A DNA stretch of 64,000 nucleotides from DASQGA01 sp963722715 (GTDB taxonomy: Bacteria; Actinomycetota; Thermoleophilia; Gaiellales; Gaiellaceae), in assembly GCA_963722715.1 (NCBI GenBank), contig CAVROA010000011.1:62001-126000 (forward strand), written 5' to 3'. A program made the position numbers and the translations under genes. The notes under the pieces were generated by a model. It was not told the DNA's origin and ran no database searches. It saw nothing but the letters and a program-made list of their open reading frames with translations. Below, one piece after another: positions 33,509-41,714 of the stretch (within the stretch, counting starts at the first letter, position 1; each line of letters opens with the position of its first letter).

Positions 33509-34092
33509 CCGGTCGCCCCCAGGTCTTCGTGGTAACCGGCCCGTCGGGGGCCGGCAAGGGGACGCTCATAGCGAGGCTCCTGGCGCGTATTCCGGAGCTC
33601 GAGCTGGCCGTCTCGGCGACGACCAGGGAGCGGCGGCCTGAAGAAGTCGACGGGCGCGACTACTGGTTCGTCTCGGACGAGGAGTTCGACCGCCGACTCG
33701 CGGCCGGCGAGCTGCTCGAGTACGTCCGCTTCCCCTGGGGCCAGCGGTCCGGCACCTTGCGATCCGAGATCGCCCGCATCACCGAGTCGGGCCGGATCCC
33801 GGTTTTGGAGCTCGAGCTCGAAGGCGCGAGGACGGTCCGAAACGAGGTCCCGGGGAGCGTCACGATCTTCGTCGACGCTCCGATTCCGGAGCTCGAGCGG
33901 CGCCTCCTCGAGCGGGCAACGGAGAGTGCCGGCGAGATCGACGAACGGCTCGAGATGGCGCGGGAGCAGAAGCGGCAAGCGGGCGATTTCCACTACGTCG
34001 TGGTCAACGACGACCTCGACCGCGCCGTCGACGAGCTCGAGGGTGTTGTCCGCGGTGAAATCAACGCTACCGCTAGACTGTCGCGTACATGA
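33505..34092 (+). CDS. gmk: guanylate kinase, probable CTG start
   Basis: A 195-residue P-loop kinase converting GMP to GDP. P-loop VVTGPSGAGKGT, GMP-binding SATTRERRPEEVDGRDYWFVS, and ELELEGARTV then FVDAPIPELERRL are typical. The frame is open upstream through mihF, but the protein should begin just before the first strand QVFVV. CTG 33505 overlaps the mihF TGA as CTGA, mirroring the GTGA/ATGA junctions elsewhere here. The first NTG alternative, a GTG inside that strand, would remove most of it. The 3' end overlaps rpoZ by 4 bp. Confidence 0.93.
   Translation: MTGRPQVFVVTGPSGAGKGTLIARLLARIPELELAVSATTRERRPEEVDGRDYWFVSDEEFDRRLAAGELLEYVRFPWGQRSGTLRSEIARITESGRIPVLELELEGARTVRNEVPGSVTIFVDAPIPELERRLLERATESAGEIDERLEMAREQKRQAGDFHYVVVNDDLDRAVDELEGVVRGEINATARLSRT
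34074..34079 (+). promoter_or_regulatory. -10 box before rpoZ, leaderless
   Basis: TAGACT ends 9 bp before ATG 34089, inside the last codons of gmk. There is no obvious -35 hexamer. It may give rpoZ extra transcription beyond read-through from gmk. Confidence 0.35.
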
Positions 34093-34319
34093 TCCATCCA
34101 CGCATCGACGACCTCCTGAACGAGGTCGACTCCCGGTACGCGCTCGTGATCATCGCTGCGAAGCGCGCCCGGCAGATCAACAACTACCACCACCAGCTCG
34201 GCGAGGGCACCTTCGACGACTTTCCACCGCCGCTCGTCGAGTCACGCTCGAAGAACTACTTGACGATGGCCCTCGAAGAGATCGCCGAGGGCAAGATCAA
34301 GTACGAGTACACGCGCTAG
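34089..34319 (+). CDS. rpoZ: RNA polymerase omega subunit
   Basis: A 76-residue subunit that helps fold and assemble the beta-prime subunit. It begins MIHPRIDDLLNEVDSRYALVIIAAKRARQ, the conserved helix that clamps the beta-prime C-terminus, and ends with LTMALEEIAEGKI. Its ATG overlaps the gmk stop (ATGA). Length is normal. Confidence 0.94.
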   Translation: MIHPRIDDLLNEVDSRYALVIIAAKRARQINNYHHQLGEGTFDDFPPPLVESRSKNYLTMALEEIAEGKIKYEYTR

Positions 34320-34362
34320 CGCTCGTACCGAGTCGTCGGTAGGTCGGAGGACGGCGAGAGGC

Positions 34363-35535
34363 TTGAGGGTACTGCTCGGAGTCACAGGGAGCATCGCCGC
34401 CTACAAGGCCTGCGAGCTCGTTCGGCTGCTCGTGCAGGACGGGCATGAGGTGGTGCCGGTCTTGACACCCGAAGCGGAGGGATTCGTCACGTCCCAGACC
34501 TTCGCAGGGTTGGCCCGTCACGAGCCGCTGCGGGAGCTCTACCCGCATCTTGCGCGCGCCGACCTGCTCGTGGTGGCGCCGCTCTCGGCGAACACTCTGG
34601 CGAAGCTCGCGCACGGCCTGGCCGACAACGTCCTGACCGAGGCGGCCCTGGCTTTCCGGGGACCCTTCATCGTCGCGCCGGCGATGAACGTGCGCATGTG
34701 GGAACACCCGGCGACGCAGGCCAACGTGGCCACGCTTCGGGAACGCGGCGTCGAGCTCGTGGGGCCGGAGACCGGCGAACTGGCCGAGGGGGAGTCCGGC
34801 GTCGGCCGGATGGCCGAGCCCGCGACCATCCTGGAGCGGATCCGCGAGCTCTCAGGTGGGAGCCCCGCCCCGAGTAGCACGAGCGGGCTCGCCGGCAAGC
34901 GCGTCCTCGTCACCGCCGGGGGAACCCGCGAGCCGCTCGACTCCGTCCGTTTCCTCGGCAATCGCTCGTCCGGCCGCATGGGAATCGCGCTCGCCGAGGA
35001 GGCGAGGCGCCGGGGCGCCGACGTGACTCTCCTCCTCGCGAACGGATCTGTCGCGCCTTCGGCCGGCATCGAGGTGATCGCGACGCCGACTGCCGCGGAC
35101 CTCGCCCGGGAGACCCTGGCGCGGGCCGATGCGGACGTCGTCCTGATGGCAGCGGCAGTCGCGGATTACGCCCCGCGTGAACCGATCGGTGGCAAGCGTC
35201 CGAAGAGCAAGGAGCCGTGGACGATCACACTCGACCCGACGGAAGACATTCTCGCGGAGCTCGCCCGGCGCCGCTCGAACGGACAGGTGCTCGTCGGCTT
35301 CGCGGCCGACGAGGGCGAGAGCGGTCTCGCGAGGGCGCGCAAGAAGCTTGCAGTCAAAGGAGGGAACTTTTTCGTCTTTAACGACGTATCCCGGTCGGAC
35401 ATCGGCTTCGACGCCGAGGACAACGAAGTGGTCCTCGTCTCGGACCGAGGCGAGCGGAAGGTGGGCAAGCGATCCAAACCGGAGGTCGCGGCGGCTATTC
35501 TCGACGAGGTCGCGACGCTTCTGAGAGGAGACTGA
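34363..35535 (+). CDS. coaBC: bifunctional phosphopantothenoylcysteine decarboxylase / phosphopantothenate-cysteine ligase
   Basis: A 390-residue enzyme catalysing two steps of coenzyme A synthesis. The CoaC flavodoxin-like half has VLLGVTGSIAAYKA, PLSANTLAKLAHGLADN and the PAMNVRMWEHPA motif. The CoaB half begins near residue 178 with VLVTAGGTREPLDSVRFLGN and contains AAAVADYAP and KKLAVKGGNFFVFNDVS. TTG 34363 gives the standard N-terminus. Its stop overlaps the MoxR start (TGATG). Confidence 0.95.
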   Translation: MRVLLGVTGSIAAYKACELVRLLVQDGHEVVPVLTPEAEGFVTSQTFAGLARHEPLRELYPHLARADLLVVAPLSANTLAKLAHGLADNVLTEAALAFRGPFIVAPAMNVRMWEHPATQANVATLRERGVELVGPETGELAEGESGVGRMAEPATILERIRELSGGSPAPSSTSGLAGKRVLVTAGGTREPLDSVRFLGNRSSGRMGIALAEEARRRGADVTLLLANGSVAPSAGIEVIATPTAADLARETLARADADVVLMAAAVADYAPREPIGGKRPKSKEPWTITLDPTEDILAELARRRSNGQVLVGFAADEGESGLARARKKLAVKGGNFFVFNDVSRSDIGFDAEDNEVVLVSDRGERKVGKRSKPEVAAAILDEVATLLRGD

Positions 35536-36509
35536 TGGAAGAGCAGGTGGCGGGGGTGAGGGAACCGGTTCAGGCGACGCGGTCGGCCGATCTGGCCAGG
35601 CGCATCACCGAGAACCTGCGCCGTGTCATGCACGCGCCCGATGACACGCTCGACCTCGCGGTGCTGTGTCTTTTCAGCGAAGGGCACCTGATCATCGAAG
35701 ACCTTCCCGGGGTCGGGAAGACGACCCTGGCCAAGGCACTCGCACGCTCAGTCGACCTCTCCTTCTCGAGGCTGCAGTTCACTCCCGACCTCCTGCCCTC
35801 GGATGTCACGGGCGTGAATGTCTTCGACCAGCGGTCGAACGAGTTCGAGTTCCGTCCCGGCCCGGTGTTCGCGAACGTCCTGCTCGTCGACGAGATCAAC
35901 CGCACGTCGCCGAAGACCCAGGCCGCGCTCCTCGAGTGCATGCAGGAGGGCCAGGTGACGGTCGACGGCCGCTCCTACGGGCTGGCGCCGCCGTTCATGG
36001 TCATGGCGACCCAGAACCCGATCGAGTACGAGGGCACATACCCGCTGCCGGAGGCGCAACTCGACCGCTTCACGATGCGGATCGCGATCGGCTATCCGCC
36101 GCTCGCCGCCGAAGCACGAATGCTGAACGAGCAGACCACCGCGGACCCGCTCGAGTCGCTGACTCCCGTTGCGAGCGCCGAGGACGTAATCGGGGCGATC
36201 GAGGACTCCCGGCGCGTCTTCGTCGAGGAGAGCGTCAACCGCTATGTGGTGACGCTCCTACGCCAGACCCGTGGAGACAGCCGGCTTCACCTGGGCGCGA
36301 GCCCGCGGGCCGGCATCAACCTGCTCCGGGTTGCCAAAGCACGCGCGCTCGCCGCAGGGCGCGACTACGTCGTTCCGGAGGACGTGAAGGAGATCGCCCC
36401 GTCCGTGCTCGCCCACCGGCTCATCCTCGCTCCCGAGGCTCGCTCCGCCGGTCTGGACGGTGTCGATCTCGTCCGCGACCTTGTCGAGCGGACTCCCGTC
36501 CCGGTCTAA
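35535..36509 (+). CDS. MoxR-family AAA+ ATPase
   Basis: A 324-residue chaperone-like ATPase. Walker A is DLPGVGKTTLAKALA (about 57-70), Walker B LLVDEINRTSPKTQAALLE, sensor 1 ATQNPIEYEGTYPLPEAQLDRF, and a C-terminal lid. MoxR ATPases act on the VWA or DUF58 proteins encoded next to them in cell-wall or enzyme-maturation systems, and here a DUF58 gene follows after 6 bp. Confidence 0.92.
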   Translation: MEEQVAGVREPVQATRSADLARRITENLRRVMHAPDDTLDLAVLCLFSEGHLIIEDLPGVGKTTLAKALARSVDLSFSRLQFTPDLLPSDVTGVNVFDQRSNEFEFRPGPVFANVLLVDEINRTSPKTQAALLECMQEGQVTVDGRSYGLAPPFMVMATQNPIEYEGTYPLPEAQLDRFTMRIAIGYPPLAAEARMLNEQTTADPLESLTPVASAEDVIGAIEDSRRVFVEESVNRYVVTLLRQTRGDSRLHLGASPRAGINLLRVAKARALAAGRDYVVPEDVKEIAPSVLAHRLILAPEARSAGLDGVDLVRDLVERTPVPV

Positions 36510-36515
36510 CCCGCG

Positions 36516-37742
36516 ATGCTGACCGACCGCGGCCGCTGGATCCTTGCATTCGGCGGCCTGACGTATCTCGTCGCGTGGGCCTTCGGCTCGGAACCGCTCT
36601 ATCCGGTCGCCGTCGGCCTGGTGCTCGCGGTCGGGGGTGCGGCCGTCTGGGTGCGACTGCTCCGAAAGCCGATGACGCTCCGCCGGTCGCTGGGCCGCGG
36701 CGACCACATGGCCGGCGACGACGTTCCGGTCCAGCTGGAGCTCGAGGTTCAGGGTAGCTTCCCAACCGGGAGCCTGGTCGTCACTGAGCGGATCGCGAGG
36801 ATCGGCGCACGCGAGACGGTGCTCACCCGGCACGGAGGGCGTTTGCGTGGTCGCTATGTCCTCCACGACGTCCCAAGGGGGCGGTATCCGATCGAGTCGG
36901 CCGAGGTCGTGATCGAGGATCCCTTCGGGCTCGAGCGCATCGAGGTGCCGCTTCCGAGGCGTGAATCGCTGCTCGTCTATCCGCGCCTCGTCGATCTCGA
37001 GAGCCTCTTCTCGGACGCGGGCGCCCGCACGCCGGGCGGCCGCCGGCTGCTCATGCGCCGCACGACCGGGTTCGAGCTCCATTCCGTCCGTGAGTACGAG
37101 CAGGGGGAGTCGCTCCGCCGAGTTCATTGGCCCTCGACCGCACGTCGCGGGCAGCTCATGGTCAAGGAGCTCGAGGACGCACCGCGGGACGAGACGGCCG
37201 TGCTGCTCGACGCCGACGGCGGCGTCGTGGTCGGGAGTCCGCCCGACTCCACCTTCGAGCTCCAGGTGCGCGCTGCCGGCTCGATTCTGCTCGCGCAGGC
37301 CAAGCGGGCTCGCCGCTCCTCGCTGATCGTGAACGCGCGCACTCCGTGCTACCAGCGGGTGCACTCGTTCGAGGGCGACTGGCACCTCGCGCTCGAGATC
37401 CTGGCTGCGGTCGAGCCGGACGGTCATCTCGCCGCCTCCACGCTCGTCGCAGACGAAGCAGGTGCGGCTGCCCGGGCGCTCGAGCTCACGGTCGTGACCG
37501 CTTCCCTGTCACCGAAGCTGATTGAGCAGCTCCTGCAACGGGCTGGTGCACACCACCCGGCCACGATCGTCTACGTCGATCCACGGAGCTTCGGCGCCGA
37601 GCCGAACCGCCCGGATCACGATGCGAGCGGCCAGCTCATCCGCCTCGAGCGCGCAGGCATCGCGGTGGCGGTCCTGAGGCGAGGCGACGACCTGGCGGAG
37701 AAGCTCTCCGGAGCTGCCCGGGCGGGAGCCGCAGTTGGCTAG
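36516..37742 (+). CDS. DUF58-domain membrane protein
   Basis: A 408-residue protein with two N-terminal membrane helices (WILAFGGLTYLVAWAFG and LYPVAVGLVLAVGGAAVWVRLL), an extended middle region, and the DUF58 signature HSVREYEQGESLRRVHWP followed by STARRGQLMVKE near residue 195-220. The C-terminal part has a degenerate VWA-like fold (ETAVLLDADGG). It is encoded between MoxR and the transglutaminase protein, the standard three-gene set, and probably is the MoxR client or adaptor. Function is unproven in the family. Confidence 0.85.
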   Translation: MLTDRGRWILAFGGLTYLVAWAFGSEPLYPVAVGLVLAVGGAAVWVRLLRKPMTLRRSLGRGDHMAGDDVPVQLELEVQGSFPTGSLVVTERIARIGARETVLTRHGGRLRGRYVLHDVPRGRYPIESAEVVIEDPFGLERIEVPLPRRESLLVYPRLVDLESLFSDAGARTPGGRRLLMRRTTGFELHSVREYEQGESLRRVHWPSTARRGQLMVKELEDAPRDETAVLLDADGGVVVGSPPDSTFELQVRAAGSILLAQAKRARRSSLIVNARTPCYQRVHSFEGDWHLALEILAAVEPDGHLAASTLVADEAGAAARALELTVVTASLSPKLIEQLLQRAGAHHPATIVYVDPRSFGAEPNRPDHDASGQLIRLERAGIAVAVLRRGDDLAEKLSGAARAGAAVG

Positions 37743-40071
37743 GGCGCTCACCGCGTTCGGTCTCGCCGCGGTGCTCACCACGGTGAGCTGGTTCAGGCTC
37801 GAGCAGCGTGACGTGCCGCGGGGTGCCGTCCTCGTCGTCATCGGAATCGCGCTCCTACCGGTGCTCGCGGTTGCGTTGGGACGGCGACGGTCGGTGGTCG
37901 CCGCAGTCCTTGTGCTCGCGACGATCTTCGCTGCCGGCGTCGCCTGGGAGGTCTCGCCGCTGGAGGCTAGGCCAGGCAACGGCCATGACTTCTTCGGACC
38001 AGTTCTGGGCGCGGCGCGAGACGGCCTCCAGGACTTCTACGACGCGACGCTCCCGTTCGACCGGGTCGACTACCTGACCATGCACGGGCTCATCTTGCTC
38101 GCCGTCTTCGGCTTCTCGGCGCTCGTGGGGATGCTGGCCGCGGCAAAACGCCCGGTCGCAGCGGGCCTCGCTCTCCTCGTCGGGGTGGGGTGGCCGGCGA
38201 CGCTTCTTCCGGGTGACAACCCGCTCCTCGCAGGAGCGCTGGCGCTCGCCGGAATGCTCTTCATCCTCTTTCTCTTCCGCGCCCGTGGCAGGACCCTCCG
38301 CGGGCTCGCTCCGGCGCTCGTGGTCGGCGGCCTGCTCGTACTCGCCGCCGTGGGCGCGTCTTCCACCGAGGCCGTCGCAAAGGGGGCATTCCTCAGCTGG
38401 CAGAAGTGGGATCTCTACGACCGGCCGGACAAAGCGGTCAGCGTCTCCTACGTCTGGACGTCGAACTACGACGGGCTCCGCTTTCCGAAGAAGAAGACTG
38501 TCGTCATGCGGGTGAAGGTCGACGGGCCCCGCCGCCCGCTCTACTGGCGCGCGACGGTGCTCGAGGACTACAACGGCGGCACCTGGAACGAGACCGGCGA
38601 TCTGAGCGAGCCCAAGCCGTCTCAGGAGGAGATCGACGTCGGCAGCGACGACCCGCTCCTGCCCGTCGCCGGAAAGAAGGAGGAGAACTGGGTCAAGCAG
38701 GAGGTCTCGCTTCAGGCCCTCCGCGACAACCATCTGATCGCATCGGCACAGCCCGTGCGGTGGGCCCCGGGTACCAGCTCCAACTACCAGACGGGGCCGA
38801 GCGGCATCGTGACCCTCGAGCAGACCCTGCGTCAAGGCCAGAAGTACACAGCCTGGAGCTACGTGTCAAAGGCCAAGCCGAGCCAACTGGCAGGCGCCGG
38901 GACGACGTATCCCGACGAGCTCGACCCGCGGTATTTCGAACCGCTCTCCGGGGTCGAGGTGCCGGAGTTCGGAGCAGTGGGCCGAGAGCAGTTCATGAAC
39001 GCTCTCTTCGCGACCACCAACGACTCGTTCCTCCTCGCACACCGCGGTCTGTACCAGACCGCCGTTTCGCTGACGAAGGGGTCCGGGACGCCGTATGCCG
39101 CCGCCGCCGTCCTGGAGGCCTGGCTCAGAAACGACGACGGAGGTGGGTTCACCTACGACGAGACGCCGCCCGAGACCCCGTTCGGGGAGCCCCCGCTGGT
39201 CGCCTTCCTGAAGGACAAGCGCGGCTACTGCCAGCACTACGCAGGCGCCATGGCGCTGATGCTCCGGTTCGTCGGCGTGCCGGCGCGGGTCGCGGCGGGG
39301 TTCACTAGCGGCAGATGGGATCCCAACCGGCACGAGTGGACGGTCACCGACCACAACGCTCATACATGGGTCGAGGTGTTCTTCCCGGGCCGTGGCTGGC
39401 TGGCGTTTGACCCCACGCCGGGACGGGGAAATCTGGACGCCGAGTACTCCACGACCGCGGCTGCGTTCAACCCGGGAGACGGCGCGATCGCCGGGCTTCC
39501 GGGCGCCTTCGCGGCTATCGCCGCTGGGTACTACAACACCGTTACCACGGACAACAGCGGCGGGACGCTCAGGAACCGGCGGAACGAGATCGGCGCCACC
39601 GGGCCTGGCTCGCGTGGCGGCGACCCGAACGCGACCGCCGAGGAGAGCGGCGACGGCGGTGGGGCGGCCCTGCTCCGGCTCGTCGGTTTGCTCCTGGGCG
39701 GGGGCGCGCTCCTCCTGCTTGCTGCAAAGACGGCACGGCGCCAGCTTCGCTTTGCTTCGAGAGACCCTCGCCGGATCGCCTCGGCGTGCCGAAGCGATCT
39801 CGTCGGCTACCTGGCCGACCAGGGTGTCGAAGCCCACCCGAGCCTGACCCTTTCCGAGCTCGGCGAGTTGCTCGAGACCGAATTCGCGGTCGATGCGGAT
39901 CCCTACGTCCACAGCCTCTCGGAGGCCCGGTTCGGACCTCCGGCAGAGTCGGGCCCCGCAATACGCGGGGCTCGCCGCGAGCTCAGGCTCCTGCGCCGCG
40001 AGCTCGGACGCCAGCTGGGCTTCGGCCGCCGTCTCCGCGGGACGCTCAGCGCACGTTCGCTCACCTCCTAG
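37735..40071 (+). CDS. TgpA-like membrane transglutaminase-domain protein
   Basis: A 778-residue protein: about five to six N-terminal membrane helices (residues 1-215), an extracytoplasmic region, a transglutaminase core and a final membrane helix (LLRLVGLLLGGGALLLLAAK) followed by a cytosolic DUF4129-like tail. Catalytic residues are Cys in GYCQHYAGAMALML, His in HNAHTWVEVFF and Asp in WLAFDPTPG. TTG 37735 overlaps the DUF58 stop by 8 bp. Such proteins accompany MoxR-DUF58 and are thought to act at the cell envelope. Confidence 0.9.
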   Translation: MARALTAFGLAAVLTTVSWFRLEQRDVPRGAVLVVIGIALLPVLAVALGRRRSVVAAVLVLATIFAAGVAWEVSPLEARPGNGHDFFGPVLGAARDGLQDFYDATLPFDRVDYLTMHGLILLAVFGFSALVGMLAAAKRPVAAGLALLVGVGWPATLLPGDNPLLAGALALAGMLFILFLFRARGRTLRGLAPALVVGGLLVLAAVGASSTEAVAKGAFLSWQKWDLYDRPDKAVSVSYVWTSNYDGLRFPKKKTVVMRVKVDGPRRPLYWRATVLEDYNGGTWNETGDLSEPKPSQEEIDVGSDDPLLPVAGKKEENWVKQEVSLQALRDNHLIASAQPVRWAPGTSSNYQTGPSGIVTLEQTLRQGQKYTAWSYVSKAKPSQLAGAGTTYPDELDPRYFEPLSGVEVPEFGAVGREQFMNALFATTNDSFLLAHRGLYQTAVSLTKGSGTPYAAAAVLEAWLRNDDGGGFTYDETPPETPFGEPPLVAFLKDKRGYCQHYAGAMALMLRFVGVPARVAAGFTSGRWDPNRHEWTVTDHNAHTWVEVFFPGRGWLAFDPTPGRGNLDAEYSTTAAAFNPGDGAIAGLPGAFAAIAAGYYNTVTTDNSGGTLRNRRNEIGATGPGSRGGDPNATAEESGDGGGAALLRLVGLLLGGGALLLLAAKTARRQLRFASRDPRRIASACRSDLVGYLADQGVEAHPSLTLSELGELLETEFAVDADPYVHSLSEARFGPPAESGPAIRGARRELRLLRRELGRQLGFGRRLRGTLSARSLTS

Positions 40072-40787
40072 TGCAACTCAGTGGGGTTGTGTTGGCGGCC
40101 GGCGAGGGGCGGCGGCTACGCCCGCTGACAGAGCGCTGGCCCAAGCCCGTGCTCCCGATCGACGGACGCTCGGTGATCGCGACCCTCCTCCGCGAGCTGC
40201 GGGCCGCCGGTCTCTCCGAGGTCACAGTGGTCGTCGGGCACCTCGCCGAGCAGGTCGAGCGCCTCCTCGGCGACGGCTCCGGGTTCGGCCTCTCGATCCG
40301 GTACGCCAAACAACCGGCTCCGGACGGCTCCGCGGATGCCGTGCGGCGAGCTGTGGAGGCTGGTGCCGAGCTGCCTCTCCTCGTGGCAGGAGCCGACACC
40401 GTCTTCAGCCGCGGAGACATCGGAGCGGCGGCTGCAGTCTGGTCGGCGTCCGGCGCGGCCGGCGGCCTGGGCGTCCGTCCCGTCCCCTCCGGGGAGCTCC
40501 CGCACCGGGCCTCGGTGCGCGCCTCGCGGGGACGGGTCACCGGCTTCGGCCGTGAGGTCGACGACCGTACAGGAGCGCGAGCGCTCGCGGCCGCGCCGCT
40601 CTGGTTTCTCGACGATCGTTTCGTGGGCCGGCTGGAAGGGCTACCGGGGCCGCCCTACGAGCTTGCGGAAGCCGGACGGCGGCTTCTGGGCGCCGGCGAG
40701 ACGATGCTCGCGCTCGACCTCGGACCAACCCGCGACCTGACACATCCCGAGGACCTGGCGCGGCACAACTTCCCCTATCTTGGGTAA
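40071..40787 (+). CDS. NDP-sugar pyrophosphorylase-like nucleotidyltransferase
   Basis: A 238-residue protein of the nucleotidyl-transferase family. The N-terminal signature VVLAAGEGRRLRPLTERWPKPVLPI binds NTP, and LLVAGADTVFSRG supplies the metal-binding Asp. It resembles MobA/GlmU/RmlA-type enzymes that make NDP-sugars, but is at the short end and lacks a C-terminal beta helix. GTG 40071 shares one base with the upstream TAG. The sugar is unknown. Confidence 0.85.
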   Translation: MQLSGVVLAAGEGRRLRPLTERWPKPVLPIDGRSVIATLLRELRAAGLSEVTVVVGHLAEQVERLLGDGSGFGLSIRYAKQPAPDGSADAVRRAVEAGAELPLLVAGADTVFSRGDIGAAAAVWSASGAAGGLGVRPVPSGELPHRASVRASRGRVTGFGREVDDRTGARALAAAPLWFLDDRFVGRLEGLPGPPYELAEAGRRLLGAGETMLALDLGPTRDLTHPEDLARHNFPYLG

Positions 40788-40798
40788 AAACTAGACCG

Positions 40799-41155
40799 AT
40801 GACCGAGACCACCTACGACCTCTACCGAAGAGGCCGCGACCACCTGGCTGCTGGGCTGAACGCCCAGGCCACCGTTGCGCTCGAGAAGGCCAAGAAGCGC
40901 GAGCCGACGAAGGCGTCGATCCGCGAGGCGCTCGGGATCGCGTACTTCCGCATCCGGCGCTTTTCCGAGGCCGAGCGAGAGTTCCGCGAGCTGCTCGAGA
41001 TCGCCCCGATCGACCATTACGGGCATTTCGCGCTCGGGCGCTGCCTCGAGAAGCAGGGCCGCCCGGACGAGGCCGCCGGCCACTACAAGCTGGCCCGGTT
41101 CTTCCGGCCACAGAGCCGGGACTATCAGCAGGCGCTCGAAGGCCTCCGCCGCTGA
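40799..41155 (+). CDS. small TPR-repeat protein
   Basis: A 118-residue protein made of about three tetratricopeptide repeats: LYRRGRDHLAAGLNAQATVALEKAKKREP, SIREALGIAYFRIRRFSEAEREFRELLEIAP, and HYGHFALGRCLEKQGRPDEAAGHYKLARFF. Each is written here in fragments of its consensus W-LG-Y-A-F-A-P pattern. It has no signal or membrane segment. It sits 11 bp after the nucleotidyltransferase and before the rimP leader. It is presumably a protein-protein adaptor. Confidence 0.8.
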   Translation: MTETTYDLYRRGRDHLAAGLNAQATVALEKAKKREPTKASIREALGIAYFRIRRFSEAEREFRELLEIAPIDHYGHFALGRCLEKQGRPDEAAGHYKLARFFRPQSRDYQQALEGLRR

Positions 41156-41218
41156 GCGGGGGCCGACGGTTTGCGGCCCCGCTGCTATCCTTGCAAGACC
41201 ACATTTCCCCGCTTGGAG

Positions 41219-41244
41219 AAATGGGCGCGCGGCGCCCATTTTTT
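41219..41244 (+). terminator. intrinsic terminator-like hairpin in the rimP-nusA leader
   Basis: AAATGGGCGC (41219-41228) pairs perfectly with GCGCCCATTT (41232-41241) across a GCG loop, and the helix runs into six T residues (41239-41244). It lies 18 bp before ATG 41262 of rimP. It may terminate the upstream unit. A possible -10 box, TATCCT at 41186-41191, lies before it; in that case it would sit inside the operon leader as an attenuator. Confidence 0.75.
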
Positions 41245-41261
41245 GCGAGAGGACAGCAAAA

Positions 41262-41714
41262 ATGACCCAGGTTCACGAAAAAGAGCGAGAACTCCATCGC
41301 GAGGTCGAGGAGACGGTCGAAAGCCGCCTCCCGGACGTCGAGGTCGTGGCCGTCGAACTCGGCGGCCCGGAACGCCTCTGCGTCTATATCGACCATCCAA
41401 ATGGCGTCGACCACGCGCTCTGCGAGCAGGTGACGAGCGCCCTACGCGGCTACCTCGACCGCTACCGCCTCGACGTCTCGTCTCCAGGGCTTGCGCGGCC
41501 GCTTCGGAAGCCCGAGCACTTCGCGGCGGCCATCGGGCGCAAGGCTGCGCTCAGGACTGCGGTCGAGCTCGAGGGCCGGAGACGTTTCCGTGGGGAGATC
41601 GTGGCCGCGGAAGAGCGGCAGCTCAGGATCGCGACCGAAGAGCGAGAGTTTGAGGTCCCTTACGACGCGATCGTGCGGGGAAATCTGATCGACGAAGGGC
41701 TGGAGCAGCGATGA
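41262..41714 (+). CDS. rimP: ribosome maturation factor RimP
   Basis: A 150-residue two-domain protein for 30S subunit assembly. It opens with helix ERELHREVEETVESRLP and strand VEVVAVELGGPERLCVYIDHPNGVDHALCEQVT, then the typical DVSSPGLARPLRKPEHF, and the C-terminal SH3-like barrel. ATG 41262 is preceded by AGAGGA. Its stop overlaps nusA by 4 bp. It is first in the rimP-nusA-ylxR-infB operon. Confidence 0.95.
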   Translation: MTQVHEKERELHREVEETVESRLPDVEVVAVELGGPERLCVYIDHPNGVDHALCEQVTSALRGYLDRYRLDVSSPGLARPLRKPEHFAAAIGRKAALRTAVELEGRRRFRGEIVAAEERQLRIATEEREFEVPYDAIVRGNLIDEGLEQR

